Source of the DNA: an uncultured Paracoccaceae bacterium
Lineage (GTDB): Bacteria > Pseudomonadota > Alphaproteobacteria > Rhodobacterales > Rhodobacteraceae
Reading direction: 5' to 3'
Length of the DNA: 5,279 bases
Assembly: GCA_938038825.1 (NCBI GenBank)
Contig: CALHST010000312.1
Location: forward strand, 1 to 5,279
The notes below the pieces were generated by a model. It searched no databases. It had not been told where the DNA came from and saw only the letters and a program-made list of their open reading frames with translations. Position 1 is the stretch's first letter. Every line of letters starts with the position of its first letter. This document shows positions 1 to 5,279 of the stretch, piece by piece. Both the position numbers and the translations under genes were made by a program.

Positions 1-1
1 T

Positions 2-1744
2 ACGTCCGTTTCCCCGGAAATTGGCACGATGGTGTTTGAACGTTTTGTGTCTGAGGCGCGCGATGAACCGCCCGATATCGACGTAGATTTCGAACATGAA
101 CGCCGCGAAGAGGTGATCCAGCACATCTATGACCGCTATGGCCGCCACCGCGCTGGGCTGTGTGCGACGGTCGTGCATTACCGCGGTAAACGCGCCATCC
201 GCGAGGTGGGCCGCGCCATGGGCCTGACCGAAGACACCATTTCAGCGCTGTCCTCTCAACTGTGGGGGTTTTTCTCCACAAAGGGGATCGAGGCTGAACG
301 CATGGCCGAAATTGGCCTTGACTATAACGACCCACGCCTGCGCCAGACTTTGGATCTGGTCTATGAAATCAACGGCTTTCCCCGGCACCTGTCCCAACAT
401 GTCGGCGGGTTCATCATGACCGAAGGGCGGCTGGATGAACTGGTGCCCATCGAAAACGCCACGATGGAAGACCGCACTGTCATCTGTTGGGACAAGGACG
501 ACATCGATTCACTGGGGATCCTTAAGGTGGACGTCCTGAGCCTGGGGATGCTGACCTGTATCCGCAAAGCGTTTGATCTGATGAAACAGCATCACCGGCT
601 GGATTACACGCTGGCCACACTGCCGCCCGAAGACCCAAAGGTTTACGATATGCTGTGCGAAGCGGACAGCATCGGCGTGTTTCAGGTGGAAAGCCGCGCA
701 CAAATGAACTTTTTGCCCCGGATGCGGCCGCGCAGCTTTTATGACTTGGTAATCGAGGTCGCGATCATCCGCCCCGGCCCAATTCAGGGCGATATGGTTC
801 ATCCCTATATCCGCCGCCGCAATGGCGAAGAAGAGGTCTCGTTTCCCTCAGACGAACTGGGCGCGGTGCTGTCCAAGACCCTTGGGGTGCCGTTGTTTCA
901 GGAACAAGCGATGCAGATCGCGATTGTGGGGGCGGGGTTCACACCGGAACAGGCGGACCGGCTGCGCCGATCCCTTGCGACGTTCAAAAAGCACGGCAAT
1001 GTCAGCGAATTTCGCAACCTGTTCATGCGCGGTATGAAACGCAAAGGCTATGAAGAAGACTTCGCCGCGCGCTGCTTTTCCCAGATCGAAGGGTTTGGGT
1101 CTTATGGGTTTCCCGAAAGCCACGCGGCCAGTTTTGCGCTGCTGGTTTATGCGTCGTCGTGGATCAAATGCCACCATCCGGGGATCTTTGCCTGTGCGCT
1201 GCTGAATTCCCAACCGATGGGGTTTTACGCCCCGGCCCAGATTGTGCGGGATGCGCGGGAACATGGGGTGCAGGTGCGCCCGGTTTGTATCAATGCCAGC
1301 TTTTGGGACAATGTGATGGAACCCAATGGTGACGGCGGGCTGGCGCTGCGCCTAGGGTTCCGTCAGATCAAAGGCCTGCCGGAAGAGGACGCCACGTGGC
1401 TGACCCAAGCGCGCGGCAATGGCTATCAAACGGTCGGCGATGTGTGGCGCCGCGCAGGGTTAGCGCCCAGCCTGATCGAACGCTTGGCCGAGGCGGACGT
1501 CTTTGCCAGCCTGAACGTGTCGCGCCGCGAGGCCCTGTGGGAGGCGAAATCCTTTGCCCCCGGTCCCGTACTGCCCCTGTTTGCGGGGGATCTGGACGGC
1601 GAAGTGGTGCACGAACCGGCGGCCTTGTTGCCAGAAATGACGCTGGGCGAACAGGTGGTCGAAGATTACGTCGCCACCCGCCTCACGCTGAAAGCACACC
1701 CCGTTGCACTCTTGCGGCACTTGCTGACACCAGAAAGTCAGTAA
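2..1744 (+). CDS. dnaE2: Error-prone DNA polymerase DnaE2 (ImuC), 5'-truncated by window edge, short C-terminus
   Basis: This is the catalytic part of a C-family DNA polymerase of the DnaE2/ImuC type, which performs damage-induced translesion synthesis with ImuA and ImuB. The frame is open to base 2, so the ATG at 29 is internal; residues below count from that Met. The palm motif PPDIDVDFEHERR (residues 14-26) carries the metal-binding aspartates, and D168 in KVDVLSLGML is the expected third catalytic Asp. The polymerase core continues through VFQVESRAQM (218-226), IIRPGPIQGD (246-255), PLFQEQAMQI (288-297) and GSYGFPESHAASF (357-369). A helix-hairpin-helix-like region starts at about 443 (GFRQIKGLP). 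The frame stops at residue 571, just after LKAHPVALLRHLL. As I recall the family, DnaE2 normally continues about 100-150 residues with an OB-fold (a VRQRPGTAKGV-like motif). No such segment is seen downstream in any frame. The PHP domain and any imuA/imuB neighbours lie outside the window. Identity is certain; functionality of the short form is open. Confidence 0.93.
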   Translation, partial: TSVSPEIGTMVFERFVSEARDEPPDIDVDFEHERREEVIQHIYDRYGRHRAGLCATVVHYRGKRAIREVGRAMGLTEDTISALSSQLWGFFSTKGIEAERMAEIGLDYNDPRLRQTLDLVYEINGFPRHLSQHVGGFIMTEGRLDELVPIENATMEDRTVICWDKDDIDSLGILKVDVLSLGMLTCIRKAFDLMKQHHRLDYTLATLPPEDPKVYDMLCEADSIGVFQVESRAQMNFLPRMRPRSFYDLVIEVAIIRPGPIQGDMVHPYIRRRNGEEEVSFPSDELGAVLSKTLGVPLFQEQAMQIAIVGAGFTPEQADRLRRSLATFKKHGNVSEFRNLFMRGMKRKGYEEDFAARCFSQIEGFGSYGFPESHAASFALLVYASSWIKCHHPGIFACALLNSQPMGFYAPAQIVRDAREHGVQVRPVCINASFWDNVMEPNGDGGLALRLGFRQIKGLPEEDATWLTQARGNGYQTVGDVWRRAGLAPSLIERLAEADVFASLNVSRREALWEAKSFAPGPVLPLFAGDLDGEVVHEPAALLPEMTLGEQVVEDYVATRLTLKAHPVALLRHLLTPESQ

Positions 1745-1963
1745 GTGGAAATGAACGGGAACGCATGATCTAAAACGCTTTCGTCGCGGGGCAAAGCAAC
1801 GTTCCGATTTCCAGGTATTTTCGCCAAAAGGCTGAGCCTTCAAGGAACAGATAGGGTGGCATCTGCCACCATGAGACCTTTCCAATGGGCGTCAGGTTTC
1901 GCAAAATGGCGTGGCGACTGGATCAAACTCCCGAATAAACATGTTTCCGCATTTGCAATCCTG
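1745..1963. other. Convergent intergenic region with small inverted repeats
   Basis: This 219-bp stretch separates the dnaE2 stop from the stop of the minus-strand desaturase gene. I see no credible gene in it. It contains AAGGCT-G-AGCCTT at 1828-1840 (loop too short for a stable hairpin), a GGTGGC/GCCACC stem-loop at 1855-1870, and the perfect palindrome AAACATGTTT at 1937-1946. The palindrome lies just downstream of the desaturase stop. None has a T-tract, so no canonical intrinsic terminator can be named for either gene. No remnant of the missing DnaE2 C-terminal domain was recognised. Confidence 0.5.
1855..1870. repeat. Stem-loop between convergent genes (possible transcript end)
   Basis: GGTGGC (1855-1860) and GCCACC (1865-1870) form a perfect 6-bp GC-rich stem with the 4-nt loop ATCT. 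It lies 110 bp after the dnaE2 stop and 94 bp before the end of the desaturase gene. This is a reasonable place for a transcript end or RNA-stabilising hairpin serving either convergent gene. Neither strand shows the T-run expected of an intrinsic terminator, so the role is only suggested. Confidence 0.3.
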
Positions 1964-3025
1964 TCAAACGGCGTACTCTCTTAAGCGATCCGCATCTTCA
2001 CCGTAAGGCGTTGCACCGATCGGGAGCTCTGGGACTATCACCGCGTCTTTATAGGACAATTGGCGCATCAGCACGGGCAACAGACGCCGGAAGGCTGCGA
2101 GGATCGAAGGTTCCGGCGCTGGGCAATCGTGTTTGATCAACTCATGCAGCGCGGGCAGGTGGTAATAGGGCACCATGGTGAACATGTGATGTTCAAGATG
2201 GTAATTCATGTTCAGATAAATGAACCGGCTCACCGGGTTCATCAGTACCGTACGGGTGTTCAATCGATGGTCTGACACGTTCTCGGCCAGCCCCAAATGT
2301 TGGAGCACACCAGTCATGATGTGATGCCACGCACCGTAAAGCCTTGGCAAACCAATCAACAAAAGTGGAATCCAAGATCCGGCACTAACCGCGACAAGGA
2401 TCGTTGTTGCATAGATGACCAACCAAATACGGGCGGCCCGGAACACGCGGGCGTGGTCTTCGGTGCGAACGTAAACGCCTTCTTCCGGATGAAGACGGCC
2501 CGAAGCATGCAGGACCATACGTTTCAACAGCACCCAAACGTCCATGATTCCGAACAGGTTAAGGCACAGACGTGCAAGATCAGGAGGGCGCATCGCAACA
2601 ATTTCGGGGTCACGACCCACGATGATGGTATCAGTGTGGTGACGCACATGGCTGGCGCGCCAGGTTACCGGGTTGCGCATCAGCATAAAGCACGCGATTT
2701 GATAGACGACTGTATTCATCCAAGGGGTTTTAAACGCAGTTTTATGGCCGCATTCATGCCAACGCGAATCTGATGCAGACCCGTAAAGCACGCCATACGC
2801 CAGCCAGAAGGGTGCAGACCACCAGCTGGGCCAAAGAGCAATCGCGATAACTGCAAACAGGATCATCAGACCCAACCAAAGAAGCGTGTCACGCAGCGCG
2901 ATATGGTCTGATTTGACCATCAATGCCCGAATGGCTTTGGGGTCAACTGATGTACGATACCAATTGGGACTTGGCATATCGCGCAAGGCACCGGTTAGTG
3001 AATAGTCCTGCGCCTTGATTGGCAT
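1964..3025 (-). CDS. Membrane-bound fatty acid desaturase-family protein (three His-box di-iron enzyme)
   Basis: This 353-residue integral membrane protein belongs to the fatty acid desaturase/hydroxylase superfamily, whose members use a di-iron centre and O2 to desaturate or hydroxylate lipids and related substrates. All three histidine boxes are present: HECGH (H90, H94), HVRHH (H126, H129, H130) and HLEHH (H276, H279, H280). Further conserved-looking histidines occur at H234-H235 and in LQHLGLAEN (H243). Hydrophobic stretches near residues 47-65, 70-82, 104-117, 199-213 and 217-229 fit membrane-embedded helices on either side of a cytosolic di-iron site. Length is normal and no signal peptide is apparent. 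The start is the ATG at 3025-3023; a GGGAG ribosome site (3038-3034) lies 8 nt before it, and a TTGACA element lies further upstream. The gene is divergent from the tauR-like gene and shares its 126-bp control region. Substrate cannot be deduced: a fatty-acyl or aminolipid desaturase or hydroxylase are all possible. The family call is firm; the function is not. Confidence 0.88.
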   Translation of the reverse strand: MPIKAQDYSLTGALRDMPSPNWYRTSVDPKAIRALMVKSDHIALRDTLLWLGLMILFAVIAIALWPSWWSAPFWLAYGVLYGSASDSRWHECGHKTAFKTPWMNTVVYQIACFMLMRNPVTWRASHVRHHTDTIIVGRDPEIVAMRPPDLARLCLNLFGIMDVWVLLKRMVLHASGRLHPEEGVYVRTEDHARVFRAARIWLVIYATTILVAVSAGSWIPLLLIGLPRLYGAWHHIMTGVLQHLGLAENVSDHRLNTRTVLMNPVSRFIYLNMNYHLEHHMFTMVPYYHLPALHELIKHDCPAPEPSILAAFRRLLPVLMRQLSYKDAVIVPELPIGATPYGEDADRLREYAV

Positions 3026-3051
3026 GTGGTTGGCTCCCGTTGCCCTGTGCT

Positions 3052-3080
3052 AGCGCAACAAAAAACTTGGACCCTGTCAA
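3052..3080 (-). promoter_or_regulatory. Candidate sigma-70-type promoter for the desaturase gene
   Basis: Read on the minus strand, a perfect TTGACA (3080-3075) is followed after 17 bp by TGCGCT (3057-3052), a poor -10 match. Transcription would start near 3045, giving a leader of about 20 nt that includes the ribosome site. A consensus -35 with a weak -10 at ideal spacing is plausible, but the weak -10 leaves real doubt. Confidence 0.4.
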
Positions 3081-3106
3081 TCGCCGCGCTGTTTTGCCAG
3101 CGGCGA
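3081..3106. repeat. Imperfect inverted repeat in the divergent control region
   Basis: TCGCCGCGCTG (3081-3091) can pair with CAGCGGCGA (3098-3106) around the 6-nt loop TTTTGC. This gives a 5-bp inner stem, a 2-nt bulge and a 4-bp outer stem. The element lies between the desaturase -35 candidate and the paired 9-bp repeats. It could be an operator, or a hairpin in an RNA starting upstream on the plus strand. It is GC-rich and may be coincidental. Confidence 0.3.
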
Positions 3107-3137
3107 TACGTCCAGTTTGCACTGACCATAAGACCAG
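3107..3137 (-). promoter_or_regulatory. Paired direct repeats, putative TauR operator
   Basis: On the minus strand CTGGTCTTA (3137-3129) and CTGGACGTA (3115-3107) are direct repeats agreeing at 7 of 9 positions. Their starts are 22 bp apart, about two helical turns. Direct-repeat operators are typical of MocR regulators, GabR being the best-studied case. From memory, TauR sites are described as CTGGAC-type repeats, which fits. The same 9-mer occurs upstream of xsc as CTGGACTTA, matching each copy here at 8 of 9 positions. The proximal repeat ends 14 bp before the tauR ATG, suggesting autorepression. Confidence 0.6.
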
Positions 3138-3151
3138 AATAAAAGGTGCGC

Positions 3152-4615
3152 ATGTCACTCCCTGTGGAAACCTTCTTTTTGCAACCTGATTCTCAGGGAA
3201 CTCTGCAGGCACAGATCCAGCAGATGATTGCCGAAGGGATTCTGTCGGGTCGGTTTCGATCCGGAGAGAAATTGCCCTCGACCCGGAAATTGGCGCAGCA
3301 TTTGCAGATCAGCCGCATCACAGTGACGTTGGCCTATACAGAGCTGTTGTCCAACGACTATCTCACCTCCAAGGGACGATCCGGGTACTATGTGTCGGAA
3401 ACCGCGCCAACGCCGCCAAAGTTTCGCACAATTGAAGACACGCAAGACACCGTGGATTGGACACGGGCCATTGGTCAGCGGTTTACGGGCGGGGATACAC
3501 CACATAAGCCACAGAACTGGGCGCGTTTCAAATACCCCTTCATTTATGGCCAAGCGGATCCAACGTTGTTTGATCATACCAACTGGCGCCATTGTGCGGT
3601 GCAAGCATTGGGGCAGCGCGATTTCACCTCGATGACAACGGATTACATGGATCAAGACGATCCTCAGTTGATCGAATTCATTGTGCGCCACACGTTGCCG
3701 CGCAGAGGCATCTCGGCCAAACCGGAACAGATATTGATCACCTTGGGCGCACAAAATGCGCTTTGGCTGACGGCGCAAATTTTGTTGACCCAACGTCGAA
3801 CCGCGGCGTTAGAGGATCCTTGTTATCCGGCGCTGCGCGATATCCTGACGCAATCGCGGTGCCACATGGCGCCGATCGCGGTGGATAAAGACGGGCTGCC
3901 GCCCGAGTTGATCCCGGAAGAGACGGATGTGGTTTTCACCACCCCAAGCCATCAATGCCCGACCACAGCCACTATGCCAGTCGAACGTCGACGAGATTTG
4001 CTGGCCCGCGCCCGCGCGCTGAACGCTCTGATTGTTGAAGACGACTATGAATTCGAAATGTCTTTTCTGCGGCCTCCGTCACCGGCGCTAAAAAGTCTCG
4101 ACCGGGATGGGCGCGTCATTTATGTGGGCAGCTTTTCAAAATCTCTGTTTCCAGGTCTTCGGCTTGGCTATCTGGTCGGGTCAGAACATTTCATCCGCGA
4201 GGCACGCGCCTTGCGAGCCTCGGTTCTGCGCCATCCGCCCGGTCATATCCAGCGGACTGCATCCTACTTTCTGTCGCTTGGCCACTACGATGCGCTGATC
4301 CGTAAGATGAGCACTGCGCTGCACAAGCGAAGAACTGCCATGGAAAACGCGATTTCGGCGAACGGTCTGACGATTGCGGGGCAAGGGGCCTTTGGCGGGT
4401 CGTCATTATGGATGCGCGCACCAGAAGGGACGGACACACAAGTGCTAAGCGATGAATTGCTTGCCCGTGATGTGCTGATTGAACCGGGCATGTCCTTTTT
4501 CAACGGAGAGTCGCGCCCCACCGAATATTACCGTTTGGCCTATTCATCGATTCCCGTCGAACGAATTCCGGAAGGGGTGCGTCTTTTGGCGGAAACCTTG
4601 CGCAATTCGACATAA
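3152..4615 (+). CDS. tauR: MocR-type (GntR/aminotransferase class I) taurine regulator TauR
   Basis: This 487-residue PLP-dependent transcription factor resembles TauR, the taurine-responsive activator of sulfonate catabolism in Rhodobacteraceae. The N-terminal GntR winged helix-turn-helix spans about residues 15-82 (GEKLPSTRKLAQHLQISR at 38-55; GRSGYYVSE at 75-83). A linker follows, then a type I aminotransferase-like domain from about 120 to 487. K330 in SFSKSLFPGLRLGY is the expected PLP Schiff-base lysine, with D297 and Y299 of EDDYEFE as pyridine and phenolic contacts. Their spacing to K330 matches GabR as I recall it. R461 in YYRLAY is the likely carboxylate-binding Arg. The ATG at 3152 is preferred because AAAAGG (3141-3146) precedes it by 5 nt; an in-frame GTG at 3146 overlaps that ribosome site and would add two residues. 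The assignment to taurine rests on overall resemblance and on xsc immediately downstream in the same direction. Another MocR ligand is possible but less likely. Confidence 0.85.
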   Translation: MSLPVETFFLQPDSQGTLQAQIQQMIAEGILSGRFRSGEKLPSTRKLAQHLQISRITVTLAYTELLSNDYLTSKGRSGYYVSETAPTPPKFRTIEDTQDTVDWTRAIGQRFTGGDTPHKPQNWARFKYPFIYGQADPTLFDHTNWRHCAVQALGQRDFTSMTTDYMDQDDPQLIEFIVRHTLPRRGISAKPEQILITLGAQNALWLTAQILLTQRRTAALEDPCYPALRDILTQSRCHMAPIAVDKDGLPPELIPEETDVVFTTPSHQCPTTATMPVERRRDLLARARALNALIVEDDYEFEMSFLRPPSPALKSLDRDGRVIYVGSFSKSLFPGLRLGYLVGSEHFIREARALRASVLRHPPGHIQRTASYFLSLGHYDALIRKMSTALHKRRTAMENAISANGLTIAGQGAFGGSSLWMRAPEGTDTQVLSDELLARDVLIEPGMSFFNGESRPTEYYRLAYSSIPVERIPEGVRLLAETLRNST

Positions 4616-4712
4616 ACTCAGCCTTCCACGGTCGAAACAAGATATGTTTGCGAAAAGTAAATCGCACTTGCGCGAATCTGTTGGTGTTGAAACGGTGATG
4701 TCGGACCGTGCG

Positions 4713-4721
4713 TAAGTCCAG
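4713..4721 (-). promoter_or_regulatory. Putative TauR half-site upstream of xsc
   Basis: The minus strand reads CTGGACTTA, differing at one position from each of the two repeats upstream of tauR. No good second copy lies 22 bp to either side. GGAC at 4703-4706 forms a short inverted repeat with GTCC at 4716-4719. It sits about 190 bp before the xsc start, upstream of all promoter candidates, as an activator site would. Confidence 0.45.
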
Positions 4722-4746
4722 ATTCTCTGAATTTTCACCATTTTTT

Positions 4747-4779
4747 CAATTATTGAGACGAAGTGTCTCAAATAAATTG
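4747..4779. repeat. Operator-like inverted repeat upstream of xsc
   Basis: The core is a perfect TTGAGAC-N5-GTCTCAA (4753-4759 and 4765-4771). Symmetry continues imperfectly outward: CAATTATTGAGAC on the left resembles CAATTTATTTGAGAC, the reverse complement of the right arm (4765-4779). No T-run follows the stem on the plus strand, so a DNA-binding site fits better than a terminator. The left arm, TTGAGA (4753-4758), also resembles a -35 hexamer but has no good -10 at normal spacing. Confidence 0.5.
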
Positions 4780-4852
4780 GGTTCTGGCTATAGCCGCTTG
4801 CCGCATCTGGCCCTATAGACTATCGCACAGACTCGTTAATTTCGCGCCGATT

Positions 4853-4876
4853 GGGGGAGACCGGCGGTTATCCCCC
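4853..4876 (+). other. GC-rich stem-loop in the presumed xsc leader
   Basis: GGGGGA (4853-4858) pairs perfectly with TCCCCC (4871-4876). Inside the loop ACC (4860-4862) can pair with GGT (4866-4868) around GGC. The 3' arm ends 19 nt before the AAGGA ribosome site of xsc. No T-tract follows, so it is not a plain terminator. A leader hairpin affecting mRNA stability or translation is possible. Confidence 0.4.
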
Positions 4877-4908
4877 TGCATGCTCGGACACCAGTAAGGA
4901 ACAGCCCG

Positions 4909-5279
4909 ATGAAAATGACAACAGAAGAAGCGTTTGTAAAAGTTCTCCAGCGCCACGGCATCAATCATGCCTTTGGGATCATCGGTTCCGCGATGATGCC
5001 AATTTCGGACATCTTCCCTGACGCGGGCATCAACTTCTGGGACTGTGCCCACGAAGGGTCCGCCGGCATGATGTCTGACGGTTACACACGCGCCACCGGC
5101 AAAATGTCGATGATGATCGCGCAAAACGGTCCCGGCATCACAAACTTCGTAACAGCCGTGAAAACTGCTTATTGGAACCACACACCTTTGTTGTTGGTGA
5201 CACCACAAGCGGCAAACAAAACAATCGGCCAAGGTGGCTTCCAAGAAGTTGAGCAGATGAAACTGTTCGAAGACATGGT
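4909..5279 (+). CDS. xsc: Sulfoacetaldehyde acetyltransferase Xsc, 3'-truncated by window edge
   Basis: The first 123 residues of Xsc are present. This ThDP- and Mg-dependent enzyme (EC 2.3.3.15) converts sulfoacetaldehyde and phosphate to acetyl phosphate and sulfite, the carbon-sulfur cleavage step of taurine, isethionate and related sulfonate catabolism. The visible part is the N-terminal pyrimidine-binding domain of the acetolactate-synthase-like fold: GIIGSAMMPISDIF (23-36), CAHEGSAGMMSDGYTRATGK (46-65) with E49 as the expected ThDP-activating glutamate, QNGPGITNFVTA (72-83) and YWNHTPLLLVTP (88-99). These stretches match Xsc rather than acetolactate synthase in my recollection. The ATG at 4909 follows AAGGA (4896-4900) with 8-nt spacing; an in-frame ATG at 4915 is a less well-placed alternative. 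Full-length Xsc is about 590 residues, so most of the gene lies beyond the window, where pta is a common neighbour. Co-orientation with tauR and the TauR-like element upstream support taurine control. Confidence 0.95.
   Translation, partial: MKMTTEEAFVKVLQRHGINHAFGIIGSAMMPISDIFPDAGINFWDCAHEGSAGMMSDGYTRATGKMSMMIAQNGPGITNFVTAVKTAYWNHTPLLLVTPQAANKTIGQGGFQEVEQMKLFEDM

Larger units (their letters stand above)
3026..3151. promoter_or_regulatory. Divergent control region between desaturase gene and tauR
   Basis: This 126-bp region carries, from left to right, the desaturase ribosome site (3034-3038), a desaturase promoter candidate (3052-3080), an imperfect inverted repeat (3081-3106), two 9-bp direct repeats starting 22 bp apart (3107-3137), and the tauR ribosome site AAAAGG (3141-3146). 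The repeats lie far upstream of the desaturase promoter candidate but within 45 bp of the tauR start. That geometry would suit activation of one gene and autorepression of the other. The regulatory interpretation is inference. Confidence 0.6.
4616..4908 (+). promoter_or_regulatory. xsc upstream control region
   Basis: This 293-bp region between the tauR stop and the xsc start contains no credible gene. Its first 95 bp show no clear terminator after tauR. It then holds a TAAGTCCAG element (4713-4721), a T-run (4741-4746), an extended inverted repeat (4747-4779), two CTGG...CTATAG segments (4784-4793 and 4807-4818), a strong GC stem-loop (4853-4876) and the xsc ribosome site AAGGA (4896-4900). 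The two CTATAG hexamers are the best -10 candidates, but neither has a good -35 at 16-18 bp, as expected for an activator-dependent promoter. Read-through from tauR cannot be excluded. Confidence 0.55.

Noticed and set aside
1396..1773. 125-residue plus-strand frame running past the dnaE2 stop, considered as a frameshifted C-terminus
   Set aside because: Its sequence is arginine-rich shadow composition over dnaE2, and the part beyond the stop has no OB-fold resemblance, so it does not rescue the missing domain.
2297..2773. 158-residue plus-strand frame within the desaturase gene
   Set aside because: It is antisense to a protein with three intact histidine boxes and shows no domain or ribosome site of its own.
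3155..3793. 212-residue open frame on the minus strand inside tauR
   Set aside because: It is fully antisense to a well-supported MocR gene, has no recognisable domain, and starts within that gene; it is a shadow of the coding frame.
4634..4653. Imperfect palindrome around GAAACAAGATATGTTTGC considered as a terminator or operator
   Set aside because: Pairing is short and AT-rich with no following T-run, and nothing else nearby supports a function.
4753..4776. Intrinsic terminator after tauR
   Set aside because: The TTGAGAC/GTCTCAA stem is not GC-rich and is followed by AATAAA rather than a T-run; the T-run at 4741-4746 lies before the stem on the plus strand, and on the minus strand an ATAATTG segment separates stem and A-run.
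4813..5244. 143-residue open frame on the minus strand over the xsc start
   Set aside because: The plus strand here gives a clear Xsc N-terminus with conserved motifs and a good ribosome site; the antisense frame has no recognisable features.
1..5279. CRISPR arrays, tRNA or rRNA genes, insertion sequences, phage attachment sites
   Set aside because: No repeat-spacer pattern, no rRNA-like or tRNA cloverleaf-like segment, no transposase and no flanking terminal inverted repeats were seen.

Overview
The window looks like a chromosomal segment of a marine alphaproteobacterium of the Rhodobacteraceae (Roseobacter group). The basis is protein resemblance recalled from memory: a DnaE2-type error-prone polymerase, a MocR-type regulator closely resembling the TauR proteins of that group, and a Xsc start almost identical to roseobacter Xsc. 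No database search was possible, so the genus is left open.

Layout. Positions 2-1744 (+) hold the 3' part of dnaE2/imuC; its N-terminal PHP region lies before the window, and its reading frame ends before the C-terminal OB-fold segment usual for the family. Positions 1745-1963 are a short convergent intergenic region with small inverted repeats and no credible gene. Positions 1964-3025 (-) encode a membrane-bound fatty acid desaturase/hydroxylase-type di-iron enzyme with all three histidine boxes. Positions 3026-3151 are a 126-bp divergent control region. Positions 3152-4615 (+) encode a full-length MocR/GntR-aminotransferase regulator, most likely TauR. Positions 4616-4908 are a 293-bp control region rich in inverted and direct repeats. 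From 4909 (+) the sulfoacetaldehyde acetyltransferase gene xsc begins and runs off the right edge.

How the genes work together. TauR and Xsc belong to taurine (organosulfonate) catabolism: taurine nitrogen is removed to give sulfoacetaldehyde, which Xsc converts to acetyl phosphate and sulfite. Two copies of a 9-bp element (CTGGWCKTA on the minus strand), starting 22 bp apart, sit between the desaturase gene and tauR. A third copy, CTGGACTTA, lies upstream of xsc. This suggests one regulator acting on tauR, xsc and possibly the divergent desaturase. The desaturase has no assigned place in known taurine catabolism, so its possible membership in the TauR regulon is the most interesting lead here. 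The dnaE2 fragment belongs to DNA-damage-induced mutagenesis and appears unrelated to the rest.
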